Shown: in pieces, positions 6,727 through 13,784 of the stretch
Layout of the letters: every line of letters begins with the position of its first letter
Position numbering within the stretch: position 1 is the first letter of the stretch
Assembly (NCBI GenBank): GCA_910587305.1
Contig: CAJUKV010000060.1
Span: 1 to 16,547 of the forward strand
Direction: 5' to 3'
Length of the DNA stretch: 16,547 nucleotides
Origin: an uncultured Lachnospiraceae bacterium
GTDB taxonomy: Bacteria > Bacillota > Clostridia > Lachnospirales > Lachnospiraceae
Notes under the pieces: model-generated
Databases searched by the model: none
What the model saw: the letters and a program-made list of their open reading frames with translations, nothing else
Told to the model about the DNA's origin: nothing
Made by a program: the position numbers and the translations under genes

Positions 6727-6830
6727 TAAGCAGTCACTTGGCTCGTTGCTCGCGGAAATAAATTTAAGATTAGCCGGCCGGCAGAGGCATTTTCAGCGCC
6801 TTTTTGGATTGTCGGCCGTAGGGAGGATTC

Positions 6831-8708
6831 ATGAGAAAACTGGCTCTTAGTGACGAGATACTGATGAAGGTGGAAAAGCCTGCGCGCTACATTGGCGGCG
6901 AGGTCAATGCCGTGATGAAGGATAAGGAGCAGGTACAGGTACGGTTTGCCATGTGCTTTCCGGATGTGTATGAGATTGGAATGTCCCATTTGGGAATACA
7001 GATTTTGTATGATATGTTCAATCAATTTGAGGATGTCTGGTGCGAAAGGGTTTATTCCCCATGGGTAGATTTGGACGCGGTGATGAGAAAAGAAAATATT
7101 CCGCTGTTTGCCTTAGAATCGCAGGATCCGATTAAAGAGTTTGATTTTCTGGGAATCACCATTCAATATGAAATGTGCTACACCAACATCTTACAGGTGT
7201 TGGATCTTTCTAAAATTCCTCTCCTTTCAAAAGAGAGAGGGGAGGATGACCCTATTGTAATTGGCGGAGGCCCCTGTACCTATAATCCGGAGCCAATCTG
7301 CGACTTTTTCGACCTGTTTTATATTGGAGAAGGGGAGACCAGATACCGGGAGCTGATTGATTTATACAAAAAATGTAAAGCGGATGGACTGGGACGAAAA
7401 GAATTTTTAAAAAGGGCGGCAAAGATTCCCGGTATGTATGTCCCCTCTTTGTATGATGTGACTTATCACGCGGATGATACCATAAAGCAAAGGATTTCTC
7501 TGGAAGATGGGATTCCTGAAATTATTGTCAAAGAGCTGGTGGAGGATTTGACGGATACCTGTTATCCCCGTAAGCCTGTGGTTCCTTTTATCAAGGTTAC
7601 GCAGGACAGGGTAGTTTTGGAAATTCAAAGGGGCTGTATCAGGGGCTGTCGTTTCTGCCAGGCGGGGCAGCTATATCGTCCGGTGAGGGAGCGGGACGCC
7701 AAAATGCTGAAAAGCTGTGCTATGGAAATATTGAAAAATACCGGGCACGAGGAAATTTCCCTAAGTTCCTTAAGTTCAAGCGATTATTCCCAGCTTCCGG
7801 AACTGCTTGATTTCCTGATAGAAAACTGTGGCAAGGATAAGGTGAATATCTCCCTGCCGTCTTTAAGAATAGACGCTTTTTCGCTGGATGTGATGAACAA
7901 GGTTCAGGATGTAAAAAAGAGCAGCCTGACTTTTGCGCCGGAAGCCGGAAGCCAGCGGCTTCGAAATGTGATTAACAAAGGATTGACCGAGGAAGTCATA
8001 TTAGATGGCGCTCGCCTGGCCTTTACGGGAGGGTGGAACAGGGTAAAGCTTTACTTTATGTTAGGACTTCCCATGGAGACGAAGGAGGATATTGAAGGGA
8101 TTGGGGATCTGTGCAACAAGATTGCCGCGGTATTCTATGAGACAGTCCCAAAAGAAAAACGGACGGGACGGGTACAGATTGTGGCAAGCACCTCCTTTTT
8201 TGTGCCAAAGCCCTTTACCCCCTTTCAGTGGGCATCCCAGTGTACCAAAGAAGAGTTTTTGGACAAGGCTTATTTCACGAGAGCGGGAATCGGCCGCCAG
8301 TTAAACCAAAAGAGCATCAAGTATAATTGGCATGAAGCGGACATCAGCGTACTAGAAGGGGTTTTTGCAAGAGGCGACCGGCGTTTAAACAAGGTAATCC
8401 TGAAAGCCTATGAAATGGGCTGTATGTATGATGCGTGGAGCGAGTATTATAAAAATGATTTGTGGCTTTCCGCCTTTGAACAGTGCGGCGTGGACCCTTC
8501 GTTTTACAGTGCAAGGCAGCGATCGGAGGACGAGATTTTCCCATGGGATTTTTTGGACTGTGGTGTGACAAAAGAATTCCTGCTTCGCGAATGGCACAGG
8601 GCGAAAGAGGAGGCGGTTACCCCTAACTGCCGAGAGCAGTGTAATACCTGCGGGGCGGCCAGATTTAAGACCGGCGTATGTGTGGAAAGAAGAGAAGCCA
8701 TATCGTAA
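6831..8708 (+). CDS. B12-binding-domain radical SAM protein (TIGR03960-type)
   Basis: 625 residues. The N-terminal third resembles a cobalamin-binding Rossmann-like domain (VRFAMCFPDVYEIGMSHLGIQILYDMFN, then IVIGGGPCTYNPEPICDFFDLFYIGEGE). A radical SAM barrel follows, with the iron-sulfur ligands C269, C273 and C276 in QRGCIRGCRFCQAG. The C-terminus ends with a second Cys group (CREQCNTCGAARFKTGVC). The family is known in Firmicutes and neighbours with the DUF2344 protein encoded next; its substrate is not established. The link to RNase G downstream makes an RNA-related role an inference only. The start ATG 6831 has GGGAGG at 6820-6825. The leader is highly structured. The conserved blocks are intact and no frameshift is seen. 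Confidence 0.9.
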   Translation: MRKLALSDEILMKVEKPARYIGGEVNAVMKDKEQVQVRFAMCFPDVYEIGMSHLGIQILYDMFNQFEDVWCERVYSPWVDLDAVMRKENIPLFALESQDPIKEFDFLGITIQYEMCYTNILQVLDLSKIPLLSKERGEDDPIVIGGGPCTYNPEPICDFFDLFYIGEGETRYRELIDLYKKCKADGLGRKEFLKRAAKIPGMYVPSLYDVTYHADDTIKQRISLEDGIPEIIVKELVEDLTDTCYPRKPVVPFIKVTQDRVVLEIQRGCIRGCRFCQAGQLYRPVRERDAKMLKSCAMEILKNTGHEEISLSSLSSSDYSQLPELLDFLIENCGKDKVNISLPSLRIDAFSLDVMNKVQDVKKSSLTFAPEAGSQRLRNVINKGLTEEVILDGARLAFTGGWNRVKLYFMLGLPMETKEDIEGIGDLCNKIAAVFYETVPKEKRTGRVQIVASTSFFVPKPFTPFQWASQCTKEEFLDKAYFTRAGIGRQLNQKSIKYNWHEADISVLEGVFARGDRRLNKVILKAYEMGCMYDAWSEYYKNDLWLSAFEQCGVDPSFYSARQRSEDEIFPWDFLDCGVTKEFLLREWHRAKEEAVTPNCREQCNTCGAARFKTGVCVERREAIS

Positions 8709-8751
8709 AAGCAAGTTTGGCTCTACGTCAGCTTGCTGTGTGGGGTTTTAC
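8705..8751 (+). other. Hairpin overlapping the radical SAM stop codon
   Basis: GTAAAA (8705-8710) pairs with TTTTAC (8746-8751), and adjacent GCAAG (8711-8715) with CTTGC (8732-8736), giving 11 paired bases with a bulge. The stop TAA lies in the left arm. No U tract follows, so partial read-through to the DUF2344 gene is plausible. GGAGC (8804-8808) and GCTCC (8831-8835) form another possible stem in the same gap. Confidence 0.45.
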
Positions 8752-8874
8752 AAGAGGCGAACGGAATTATCTTGTTTTGAGAGTGCAAATCCTATCGCCA
8801 AAAGGAGCCGGACGGACTTTGCAAGTAATAGCTCCGTAAGGATGAACTGTTATAACATAGGGAGGAAAACTGCC

Positions 8875-9552
8875 ATGAAAGTGAGAGTGAAATTTTCCAA
8901 ATATGGCCCTGTCAAATTCATTGGGCACTTGGATATAATGCATTATTTTCAGAAGGCTGTCAGGCGTGCAGGGATTGATGTGGCTTATTCGGAGGGCTTT
9001 AGCCCTCACCAGATTATGTCCTTTGCCGCGCCTTTATCCGTTGGCCATACCAGCGAAGGAGAATATTTCGACATGGAGGTAAACTCCTTTACAAAGGAGG
9101 AGGACATGCTTCAAAAGCTCAATCAGGTGATGGTGGAGGGAATTGATGTTCTTAAGGTCCGCTTTCTTGACAAAGGGGAGGGAAACGCCATGGCAAGTGT
9201 GGCGGCTGCCGCTTATCTGGTGGCTTTTAGCGATAAGTTACTTCTGCCGGAAAATTGGGATAAAAAACTGATTTCTTTTTACAGCCAGGAGCACATTCCT
9301 GTGGTAAAAAAAACAAAAAAAGGCCAAAAGGAAATAGATTTAAAGGAAGGTATTTATCAGCTTGAGGTTCGTGGGGATAAAGTATATATGCTGGTTGACG
9401 CAGGAAGCGGCAGCAATATCAAACCGGAATTTGTGATGGAAACTTTTTTCGGACAAGCAGGGGCAGAGCTTACGGAGTATCCTTTCAGAGTTCACAGGGT
9501 GGAGACATACAAAAGGGGAGAAGATGGCCGGCTTGCGCCGCTTATACCATAG
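8875..9552 (+). CDS. DUF2344 / TIGR03936 radical SAM-associated protein
   Basis: 225 residues beginning MKVRVKFSKYGPVKFIGHLD, the typical start of this family, followed by DIMHYFQKAVRRAGIDVAYSEGFSPHQ and a PLSVGHTSEGEYFDME block. The family is encoded beside, or fused to, the TIGR03960-type radical SAM protein, as here, and probably acts with it. Its biochemical role is not established to my knowledge. ATG 8875 is chosen for GGGAGG at 8860-8865. The frame is open back to 8680, but those 65 residues are of odd composition and overlap the end of the previous gene. The rng start is 35 bp after its stop, so the two are very likely cotranscribed. Confidence 0.9.
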   Translation: MKVRVKFSKYGPVKFIGHLDIMHYFQKAVRRAGIDVAYSEGFSPHQIMSFAAPLSVGHTSEGEYFDMEVNSFTKEEDMLQKLNQVMVEGIDVLKVRFLDKGEGNAMASVAAAAYLVAFSDKLLLPENWDKKLISFYSQEHIPVVKKTKKGQKEIDLKEGIYQLEVRGDKVYMLVDAGSGSNIKPEFVMETFFGQAGAELTEYPFRVHRVETYKRGEDGRLAPLIP

Positions 9553-9586
9553 AGCTTTTAATAGATCAGGAGAGCAGAAAACCGCA

Positions 9587-10912
9587 ATGGGAAAAATAAT
9601 CATAACCGAAAAAAATAACAGACTATTGCTTACTTTATTTGATGAAAAAAAACCGTATCTTATGGAAATGGCATCCTTACCTGAAACGGAATCCATGCTG
9701 GGAAATATTTATCTGGCAAAGGTAAGGGATGTTGTCCCGGGCATTAACAGTGCTTTTCTTTCTATTTCAAATGACAAAATGGCTTTTCTGTCTCTTGAAA
9801 GATGCAAGGATATTTTGTGTGCAAACAGGCAGTTATCAAAAGGAGATTTCCTTCGGCAGGGAGATGAAATTGTGGTTCAAATTGCCGGGGAAGCTTTAAA
9901 AACAAAGCGGCCTGCCGCATCTGAAAGACTTACTCTGGTAGGGCAGTACTGTGTTTGCGAATATTTCGGTCATGGAATTTCCTTTTCGCAAAAACTGGAA
10001 AAGGAAAAGAAACGACAGATTTTTGAGGAAATAAAACAAAGCCTTTCTTTGCGTAATGACGCATTGCCGGAAGGCGAGCAGATGGCGCCGGGTGATGCAT
10101 TAAATCGAAAGAAAGTAATTGAAGGGCGAAGACGCTATCATTTCACAATCCGTACGAATACGGAAAATTTAGAAACCTTTGCCCCCCTTTTGGATGAAAT
10201 GAATTCTTTTGTCAGCGTGTTTGACAATCTTACAGCTGTGTATAAGCATCGGACAGTTTATTCCTGCCTTTATCGGCGGGAGGCGGAGATACTTGATTTG
10301 ATCAAAAATATCCCCTTGAACGCTTATGATGAAATTGTAACGGATGGCGCAGAAGTATACAAATTACTGGCAGATGGATGCAAGGGGATTCAGGATAAAA
10401 AGATCAGGCTTTATCAGGATAGTATGCTCTCTCTTTCAAACCTGTATAGTATTGAAACCCACCTGCAGGAAGCTCTTGGAAAGAAAGTATGGCTTCGGTG
10501 TGGAGGATATTTAATAATTGAACCTACGGAAGCGATGGTGGTGATTGATGTAAACACTGGCAAGGCCAGCAGCAAGGCCAAAGGTAAAGCCGGTGGCAGG
10601 GCCAGTGAGGGTAAGACAGATGGCGCTTCTGAAAACAAAAAGGGAAATAGGAGTTACAATTATTATTTGAAAGTGAATCTGGAAGCGGCACAGGAAGTTG
10701 CCAGACAACTTCGTATTAGAAACTATTCAGGTATGATTATGGTAGATTTCATTAATATGGATTCCGATGAAGATAATCGGACGCTGCTTCATGCCCTTGA
10801 TGCATATCTGAGAGAAGATAAGGTGAAGACAAGGCTTGTAGATATGACAGCTTTGGGGATAGTGGAAATTACCCGAAAAAAAACACGAAAGCCTCTTGCG
10901 GATTTTTTCTAA
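9587..10912 (+). CDS. rng: Ribonuclease G/E family endoribonuclease (short form)
   Basis: 441 residues. An S1 RNA-binding domain lies near the N-terminus (MLGNIYLAKVRDVVPGINSA through AFLSLE). The catalytic core is present: D321 in VVIDVNTGKA and D387 in GMIMVDFINMD match the two magnesium-binding aspartates of RNase E (D303 and D346). The spacing here is 66 residues against 43 in E. coli, because a low-complexity Lys/Gly/Ala/Ser insertion (about residues 325-350) follows the first motif. The protein ends EITRKKTRKPLADFF, before the CPxCxG zinc-link used by E. coli RNase E/G to oligomerise, so it is a short form. It probably acts in rRNA processing and mRNA decay. ATG 9587 is preferred, with AGGAGA 13 bp upstream; an earlier in-frame ATG at 9524 lies inside the previous gene. 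Confidence 0.92.
   Translation: MGKIIITEKNNRLLLTLFDEKKPYLMEMASLPETESMLGNIYLAKVRDVVPGINSAFLSISNDKMAFLSLERCKDILCANRQLSKGDFLRQGDEIVVQIAGEALKTKRPAASERLTLVGQYCVCEYFGHGISFSQKLEKEKKRQIFEEIKQSLSLRNDALPEGEQMAPGDALNRKKVIEGRRRYHFTIRTNTENLETFAPLLDEMNSFVSVFDNLTAVYKHRTVYSCLYRREAEILDLIKNIPLNAYDEIVTDGAEVYKLLADGCKGIQDKKIRLYQDSMLSLSNLYSIETHLQEALGKKVWLRCGGYLIIEPTEAMVVIDVNTGKASSKAKGKAGGRASEGKTDGASENKKGNRSYNYYLKVNLEAAQEVARQLRIRNYSGMIMVDFINMDSDEDNRTLLHALDAYLREDKVKTRLVDMTALGIVEITRKKTRKPLADFF
10562..10640 (+). repeat. Low-complexity insertion within rng
   Basis: A purine-rich stretch with recurring AAGGCCA and GGTAAAGCC-type units encodes a Lys/Gly/Ala/Ser-rich loop placed between the two catalytic aspartate motifs. 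It remains in frame. It looks like a slippage-derived expansion of a surface loop. Confidence 0.6.
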
Positions 10913-10955
10913 TATAAGGGAACTATTTTGATATAAATATGAATTTTAGGATTGG

Positions 10956-10992
10956 AAAAAGTATTTCAAGGTAATCTTGCAATACTTTTTTT
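10956..10992 (+). terminator. Strong intrinsic terminator after rng
   Basis: AAAAAGTATTTCAAG (10956-10970), loop GTAAT, CTTGCAATACTTTTT (10976-10990): a 15-position stem with one mismatch, ending in a T tract that runs to 10992. The A-tract on the other side would allow it to work in both directions. It isolates rng from the genes downstream. Confidence 0.85.
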
Positions 10993-11002
10993 ATGCGCAG
11001 AC

Positions 11003-11077
11003 CTGTGTAGAGGAAATATACCGCCAAGGCGGCGCACAGATCGCGCGACGAGCAGGGGAAGTAGCCTTTCCTACTCG
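11003..11077 (-). repeat. Intergenic repeat module related to 6525-6590
   Basis: On the - strand this region carries TGTGCGCCG (11030-11038) followed by TATATTTCCT. The 6552-6590 region carries TGTGCGCCG followed by TATACTTCCT. Next to each is a hairpin with similar arms: AGCAGGGGAAG...CCTACT at 11051-11075 and AGCAGGGAAG...CCCTACT at 6527-6550. CTGTG (11003-11007) and CACAG (11035-11039) also bracket a small GC hairpin. I infer two diverged copies of a dispersed intergenic element. Confidence 0.5.
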
Positions 11078-11174
11078 ATTGAAGTGAGAGTTGACTTGCA
11101 AAAAAATGTGCATTTTGCTCCGCGAGATAAGTCCGTATTCTTCCTGATTCCAGTCATTTAAGGCGAGACTTAAG

Positions 11175-11220
11175 CCGGCCGTTTCCTTGTTAACGGAAAG
11201 TTTAACACAAAGTATGCCGG
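11175..11220 (+). other. Nested hairpin in the rng-downstream intergenic region
   Basis: CCGGC (11175-11179) pairs with GCCGG (11216-11220), and CCGTT (11179-11183) with AACGG (11192-11196). The rest of the 813-bp gene-free stretch (10913-11725) becomes very AT-rich from about 11221 and shows no credible coding frame. Confidence 0.35.
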
Positions 11221-11483
11221 ATGTGAATTTTAGGTAAATCTTTTAAAAATATTTTATGAGTTTAATTGTTTAATTTAAATTTAACTCTGGTGATTTGTCA
11301 TATAAAATAGTTAAAAATATCAATATCTTAAGTTGTAAAGTTCAAAACAAAATTAATATATGTCGAATATTTTTCTGATGCTTGAAGAAATCCGTCTAAT
11401 TTGCTGAAAATAAGTGTGCAAATGTTATTTTATCATTTATGGCTTATGAATGAAATTCCAATAGTTTATGAAACCAAAAAGCG

Positions 11484-11547
11484 TGAGTGAGTCGGTCAAA
11501 GATCTGTCTTGAAAAACGTTCTTACAGTCAAATGACTGACTCGGTCA
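11484..11547 (+). promoter_or_regulatory. Two 15-bp operator-like boxes with an overlapping candidate promoter
   Basis: TGAGTGAGTCGGTCA (11484-11498) and TGACTGACTCGGTCA (11533-11547) are 13/15 identical, with starts 49 bp apart. The TGA(N)TGA...GTCA layout has partial dyad symmetry and resembles TetR-family operators (inference). The second box overlaps a possible -35 (ATGACT, 11532-11537) placed 17 bp before TATATA (11555-11560), so a bound protein could repress transcription toward the gene at 11726. No regulator gene is in the window. Confidence 0.55.
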
Positions 11548-11669
11548 GACTAAATATATACGTTTTATGTATGACCACATCGGTTACAAAATAAGTGTTT
11601 TATGAAGATTTTATGTAAAATGATGTGAAAATGATGCTACTTTGATACAACTATGATGCAACCCAAAAG

Positions 11670-11675
11670 TATAAT
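11670..11675 (+). promoter_or_regulatory. Candidate -10 element (TATAAT) before the DUF4163/DUF3298-like gene
   Basis: A perfect TATAAT lies 51 bp before the start at 11726, but no convincing -35 sits at 16-18 bp. A 6-bp hairpin, AAAGCT (11681-11686) / AGCTTT (11698-11703), follows. Confidence 0.35.
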
Positions 11676-11725
11676 AATGAAAAGCTCAAAGTTTACAAGC
11701 TTTAAGAAAGAGAGGGGATGAATCA

Positions 11726-12745
11726 ATGGACGAAAGAGAACGGACAAGCAATAACGAAATAAAGACGACATTCCCTGACGGCCAGGAAAATCTTGATAGT
11801 CAGGGAATACAGGAGGGCAAAGAAATTCCAAAAAGAAGGTCAAAAGAAATTTGGTTTTTGACAACCATTTTTGTCCTGCTTTTTTGTGTGGGAATATTTT
11901 CGACAGTTTTTTATCTTTCTTATATAAAGGGTTATGATAATTATTCTGTGCAAATGGAACAATATTTTGTGGAATATTCCGAACAATATGATTATTGGGA
12001 CGTTATTACGGTAGAATATCCCCGACTGGAAGGGGTGAAAGATACAGTACAGGAGGTCTTAAACAATTTGATGTATGATACGGCCATGGATAGGGTGAAT
12101 TATTGGCATCTTGAACCATCCGATGAAGTAAAAGATTTTCAGAAGGAATATTTTTCTGTTTTTTGCAGCGATGTAAATTGTGATGTTACATATCATAGTC
12201 AGTATCTTTTAAGTATGGATTATCAGGAGTACTATTCTGCAGGCCATCCGCTATGGATGACGAATGGAACGGAAAGAGCGCTTACGGTAGATTTGCTTAC
12301 CGGGGAGAGCTATGAACTAAGGGATATTTTAAATATCAATAAGGAGTTTATTACGCTTTGGGATCATGCCTACAGCGATGAGATTGGTGAAGATTATGGA
12401 GATAACGATGAGATTGAATTGATTTTATCATGGTTCTTGCAGGAGGATGAAGATATAAATGAAAATTATGTTTGCCATCCTTTTTTCTATGTGACAGATA
12501 AGAGGAACTTTGTGGCCGGAGTTTCTCTTGACCCGATTTTGGAATGTGCTTATACTTATAAACCTGTTAACAGAAGCTTCTGCGCGGAGCTTACCGCAGA
12601 GGAAATAGAACCATTCCGGAAGGAAAGCAATTTTTGGAAAAGATATGATAAATCAGAGGCGGCAGGGGAAGTCCTGCCCTGTGAAGATAAAAAGGAAAAT
12701 TTATGGTTAGGGGAGAATGCAAGCGTATGGGAACACGAATATTAA
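11726..12745 (+). CDS. Membrane-anchored protein with RsiV/PdaC-like (DUF4163/DUF3298-type) extracellular domain
   Basis: 339 residues. The first 41 are hydrophilic and probably cytoplasmic (ending KRRSK), followed by one membrane helix (about 42-66, IWFLTTIFVLLFCVGIFSTVF). The outside part resembles DUF4163/DUF3298: VITVEYPRLEGVKDTVQEVLN, then SMDYQEYYSAGHPLW and ALTVDLLTGESYELRDIL. That fold occurs in the anti-sigma factor RsiV, which binds lysozyme, and in the deacetylase PdaC. No sigma factor gene is nearby and no RsiV-type cytoplasmic anti-sigma domain is obvious, so neither role can be assigned. AGAGGGG at 11711-11717 supports ATG 11726. It overlaps the next gene by 19 bp, indicating an operon. 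The long upstream region holds paired operator-like boxes. Confidence 0.75.
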   Translation: MDERERTSNNEIKTTFPDGQENLDSQGIQEGKEIPKRRSKEIWFLTTIFVLLFCVGIFSTVFYLSYIKGYDNYSVQMEQYFVEYSEQYDYWDVITVEYPRLEGVKDTVQEVLNNLMYDTAMDRVNYWHLEPSDEVKDFQKEYFSVFCSDVNCDVTYHSQYLLSMDYQEYYSAGHPLWMTNGTERALTVDLLTGESYELRDILNINKEFITLWDHAYSDEIGEDYGDNDEIELILSWFLQEDEDINENYVCHPFFYVTDKRNFVAGVSLDPILECAYTYKPVNRSFCAELTAEEIEPFRKESNFWKRYDKSEAAGEVLPCEDKKENLWLGENASVWEHEY

Positions 12746-13728
12746 AACAAATATTACTTTGTCTATGTGTAGTGATATTTACTGCAGCAATTTTGCCTGA
12801 AATGGCTGTTTGGGCGGACGAAAGGGAATATCCTGTGTCATATAAGAAAAATCCCGGCTCTGAGGAACCCTATATCATATTAGAGGAGGATGCGGAGGAT
12901 TATATGGTTCTTCCGGGCGACAATCTTTGGGAAATTGCACGAAAATTGTATGGGGAAGGCAGCTTGTATGTGGATCTTGTAAAGGCAAATCAGGACATTT
13001 TAACAAGCCCAAACCTTATTTACCCGGGAATGACGCTTAAAACGGCGCGGACAGGCTATATCGAGAGAACAGAGGCCAAATATGGCGGTATTCGAATGGG
13101 GGAATATTCTATGGATATGCCTTATGGCTGGACGATGGGATATATGGAATCAGGCGAGGCGTGGGCTAATTTTGTAATACGGGGAGACGGCGTAGTCGCC
13201 TGTCTGGTACGGGATAGGGAGAAAGAAACTTCTAAAGTCGTACAGGATTGGGAAAAATGTGCAGGAAAAATTGAAAAATATGCCGGTGAAAAATATGCTG
13301 CTCAGGTATCCGACTTACACTTTGAACATTATAAAATGAGAAATCAGGGGGATGGGACAGGGGAGGTTTATCTCTATTCCTTTCTTTGGCATGTGAGCAG
13401 CGACTATCCTTCTTTGACATTTCGAGTGTGTATGGGAATGAAGCTGACAGACCATATTCAGGCGGAATTTGTGGGCTTTGCTTCGGATTATGATATCCAG
13501 GGCTGCGTACGCTATATAACCGCCTCTTTTGAGGAGCATTATGACGGCTCTGAAGATTTCACTGTCAACGATTCGAACATGAGTATTGGGCCTGACTTAA
13601 ACTGGGATCTTTCGGGTATGTTTAATCCCTTTCCTTTTTTAGATGAATATTTTACCTCTAAACTGGAACAGGTGACAGGAAGCAATACTAAAGATGAAGG
13701 AAAAGGGAAGTATCAAGGGCGTACCTGA
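12727..13728 (+). CDS. Secreted LysM-domain protein
   Basis: 333 residues. The N-terminus is a signal peptide (residues 1-30, RILKQILLCLCVVIFTAAILP, likely cut after AVWA). One LysM peptidoglycan-binding domain follows at about 58-106 (DYMVLPGDNLWEIARKLYGEG ... NLIYPGMTL). The remaining 220 residues are unassigned: they begin with a GGIRMGEYSMDMPYGW stretch, contain several Trp and Tyr residues, and end in a Gly/Lys-rich tail. It probably sits in the cell wall. I prefer ATG 12727 (AGGGGAG 11 bp upstream); an in-frame ATG at 12703 with AAGGA is also possible and adds eight residues. The gene overlaps the previous one, so the pair is translationally coupled and likely works at the same place in the envelope. 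Confidence 0.8.
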   Translation: MGTRILKQILLCLCVVIFTAAILPEMAVWADEREYPVSYKKNPGSEEPYIILEEDAEDYMVLPGDNLWEIARKLYGEGSLYVDLVKANQDILTSPNLIYPGMTLKTARTGYIERTEAKYGGIRMGEYSMDMPYGWTMGYMESGEAWANFVIRGDGVVACLVRDREKETSKVVQDWEKCAGKIEKYAGEKYAAQVSDLHFEHYKMRNQGDGTGEVYLYSFLWHVSSDYPSLTFRVCMGMKLTDHIQAEFVGFASDYDIQGCVRYITASFEEHYDGSEDFTVNDSNMSIGPDLNWDLSGMFNPFPFLDEYFTSKLEQVTGSNTKDEGKGKYQGRT

Positions 13729-13784
13729 AATTAGCTTCCGGATTTTAGGAGACACAAGTTTGGCCTTTGGAACAGGAGGGCGGC

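Noticed and set aside
6603..6830. CRISPR array or tRNA in the hairpin-rich gap
   Set aside because: The stems are all different and no regular repeat/spacer spacing exists; no tRNA T-loop pattern (GTTCGA) or cloverleaf could be fitted.
8680..8874. N-terminal extension of the DUF2344 protein
   Set aside because: It overlaps the radical SAM gene and has odd composition, while GGGAGG at 8860-8865 points to ATG 8875, where the family sequence begins.
10952..11161. Open frame of 69 codons on the + strand downstream of rng
   Set aside because: It begins inside the strong terminator at 10956-10992, covers intergenic repeat DNA and has no ribosome binding site or family-like composition.
11003..11220. 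Insertion sequence remnant
   Set aside because: No transposase fragment, defined terminal repeats or target duplications could be identified; a dispersed non-coding repeat fits better.
11726..12745. Assignment as anti-sigma factor RsiV
   Set aside because: Only the extracellular part is similar. No sigma factor gene is adjacent and the cytoplasmic N-terminus shows no clear anti-sigma domain.
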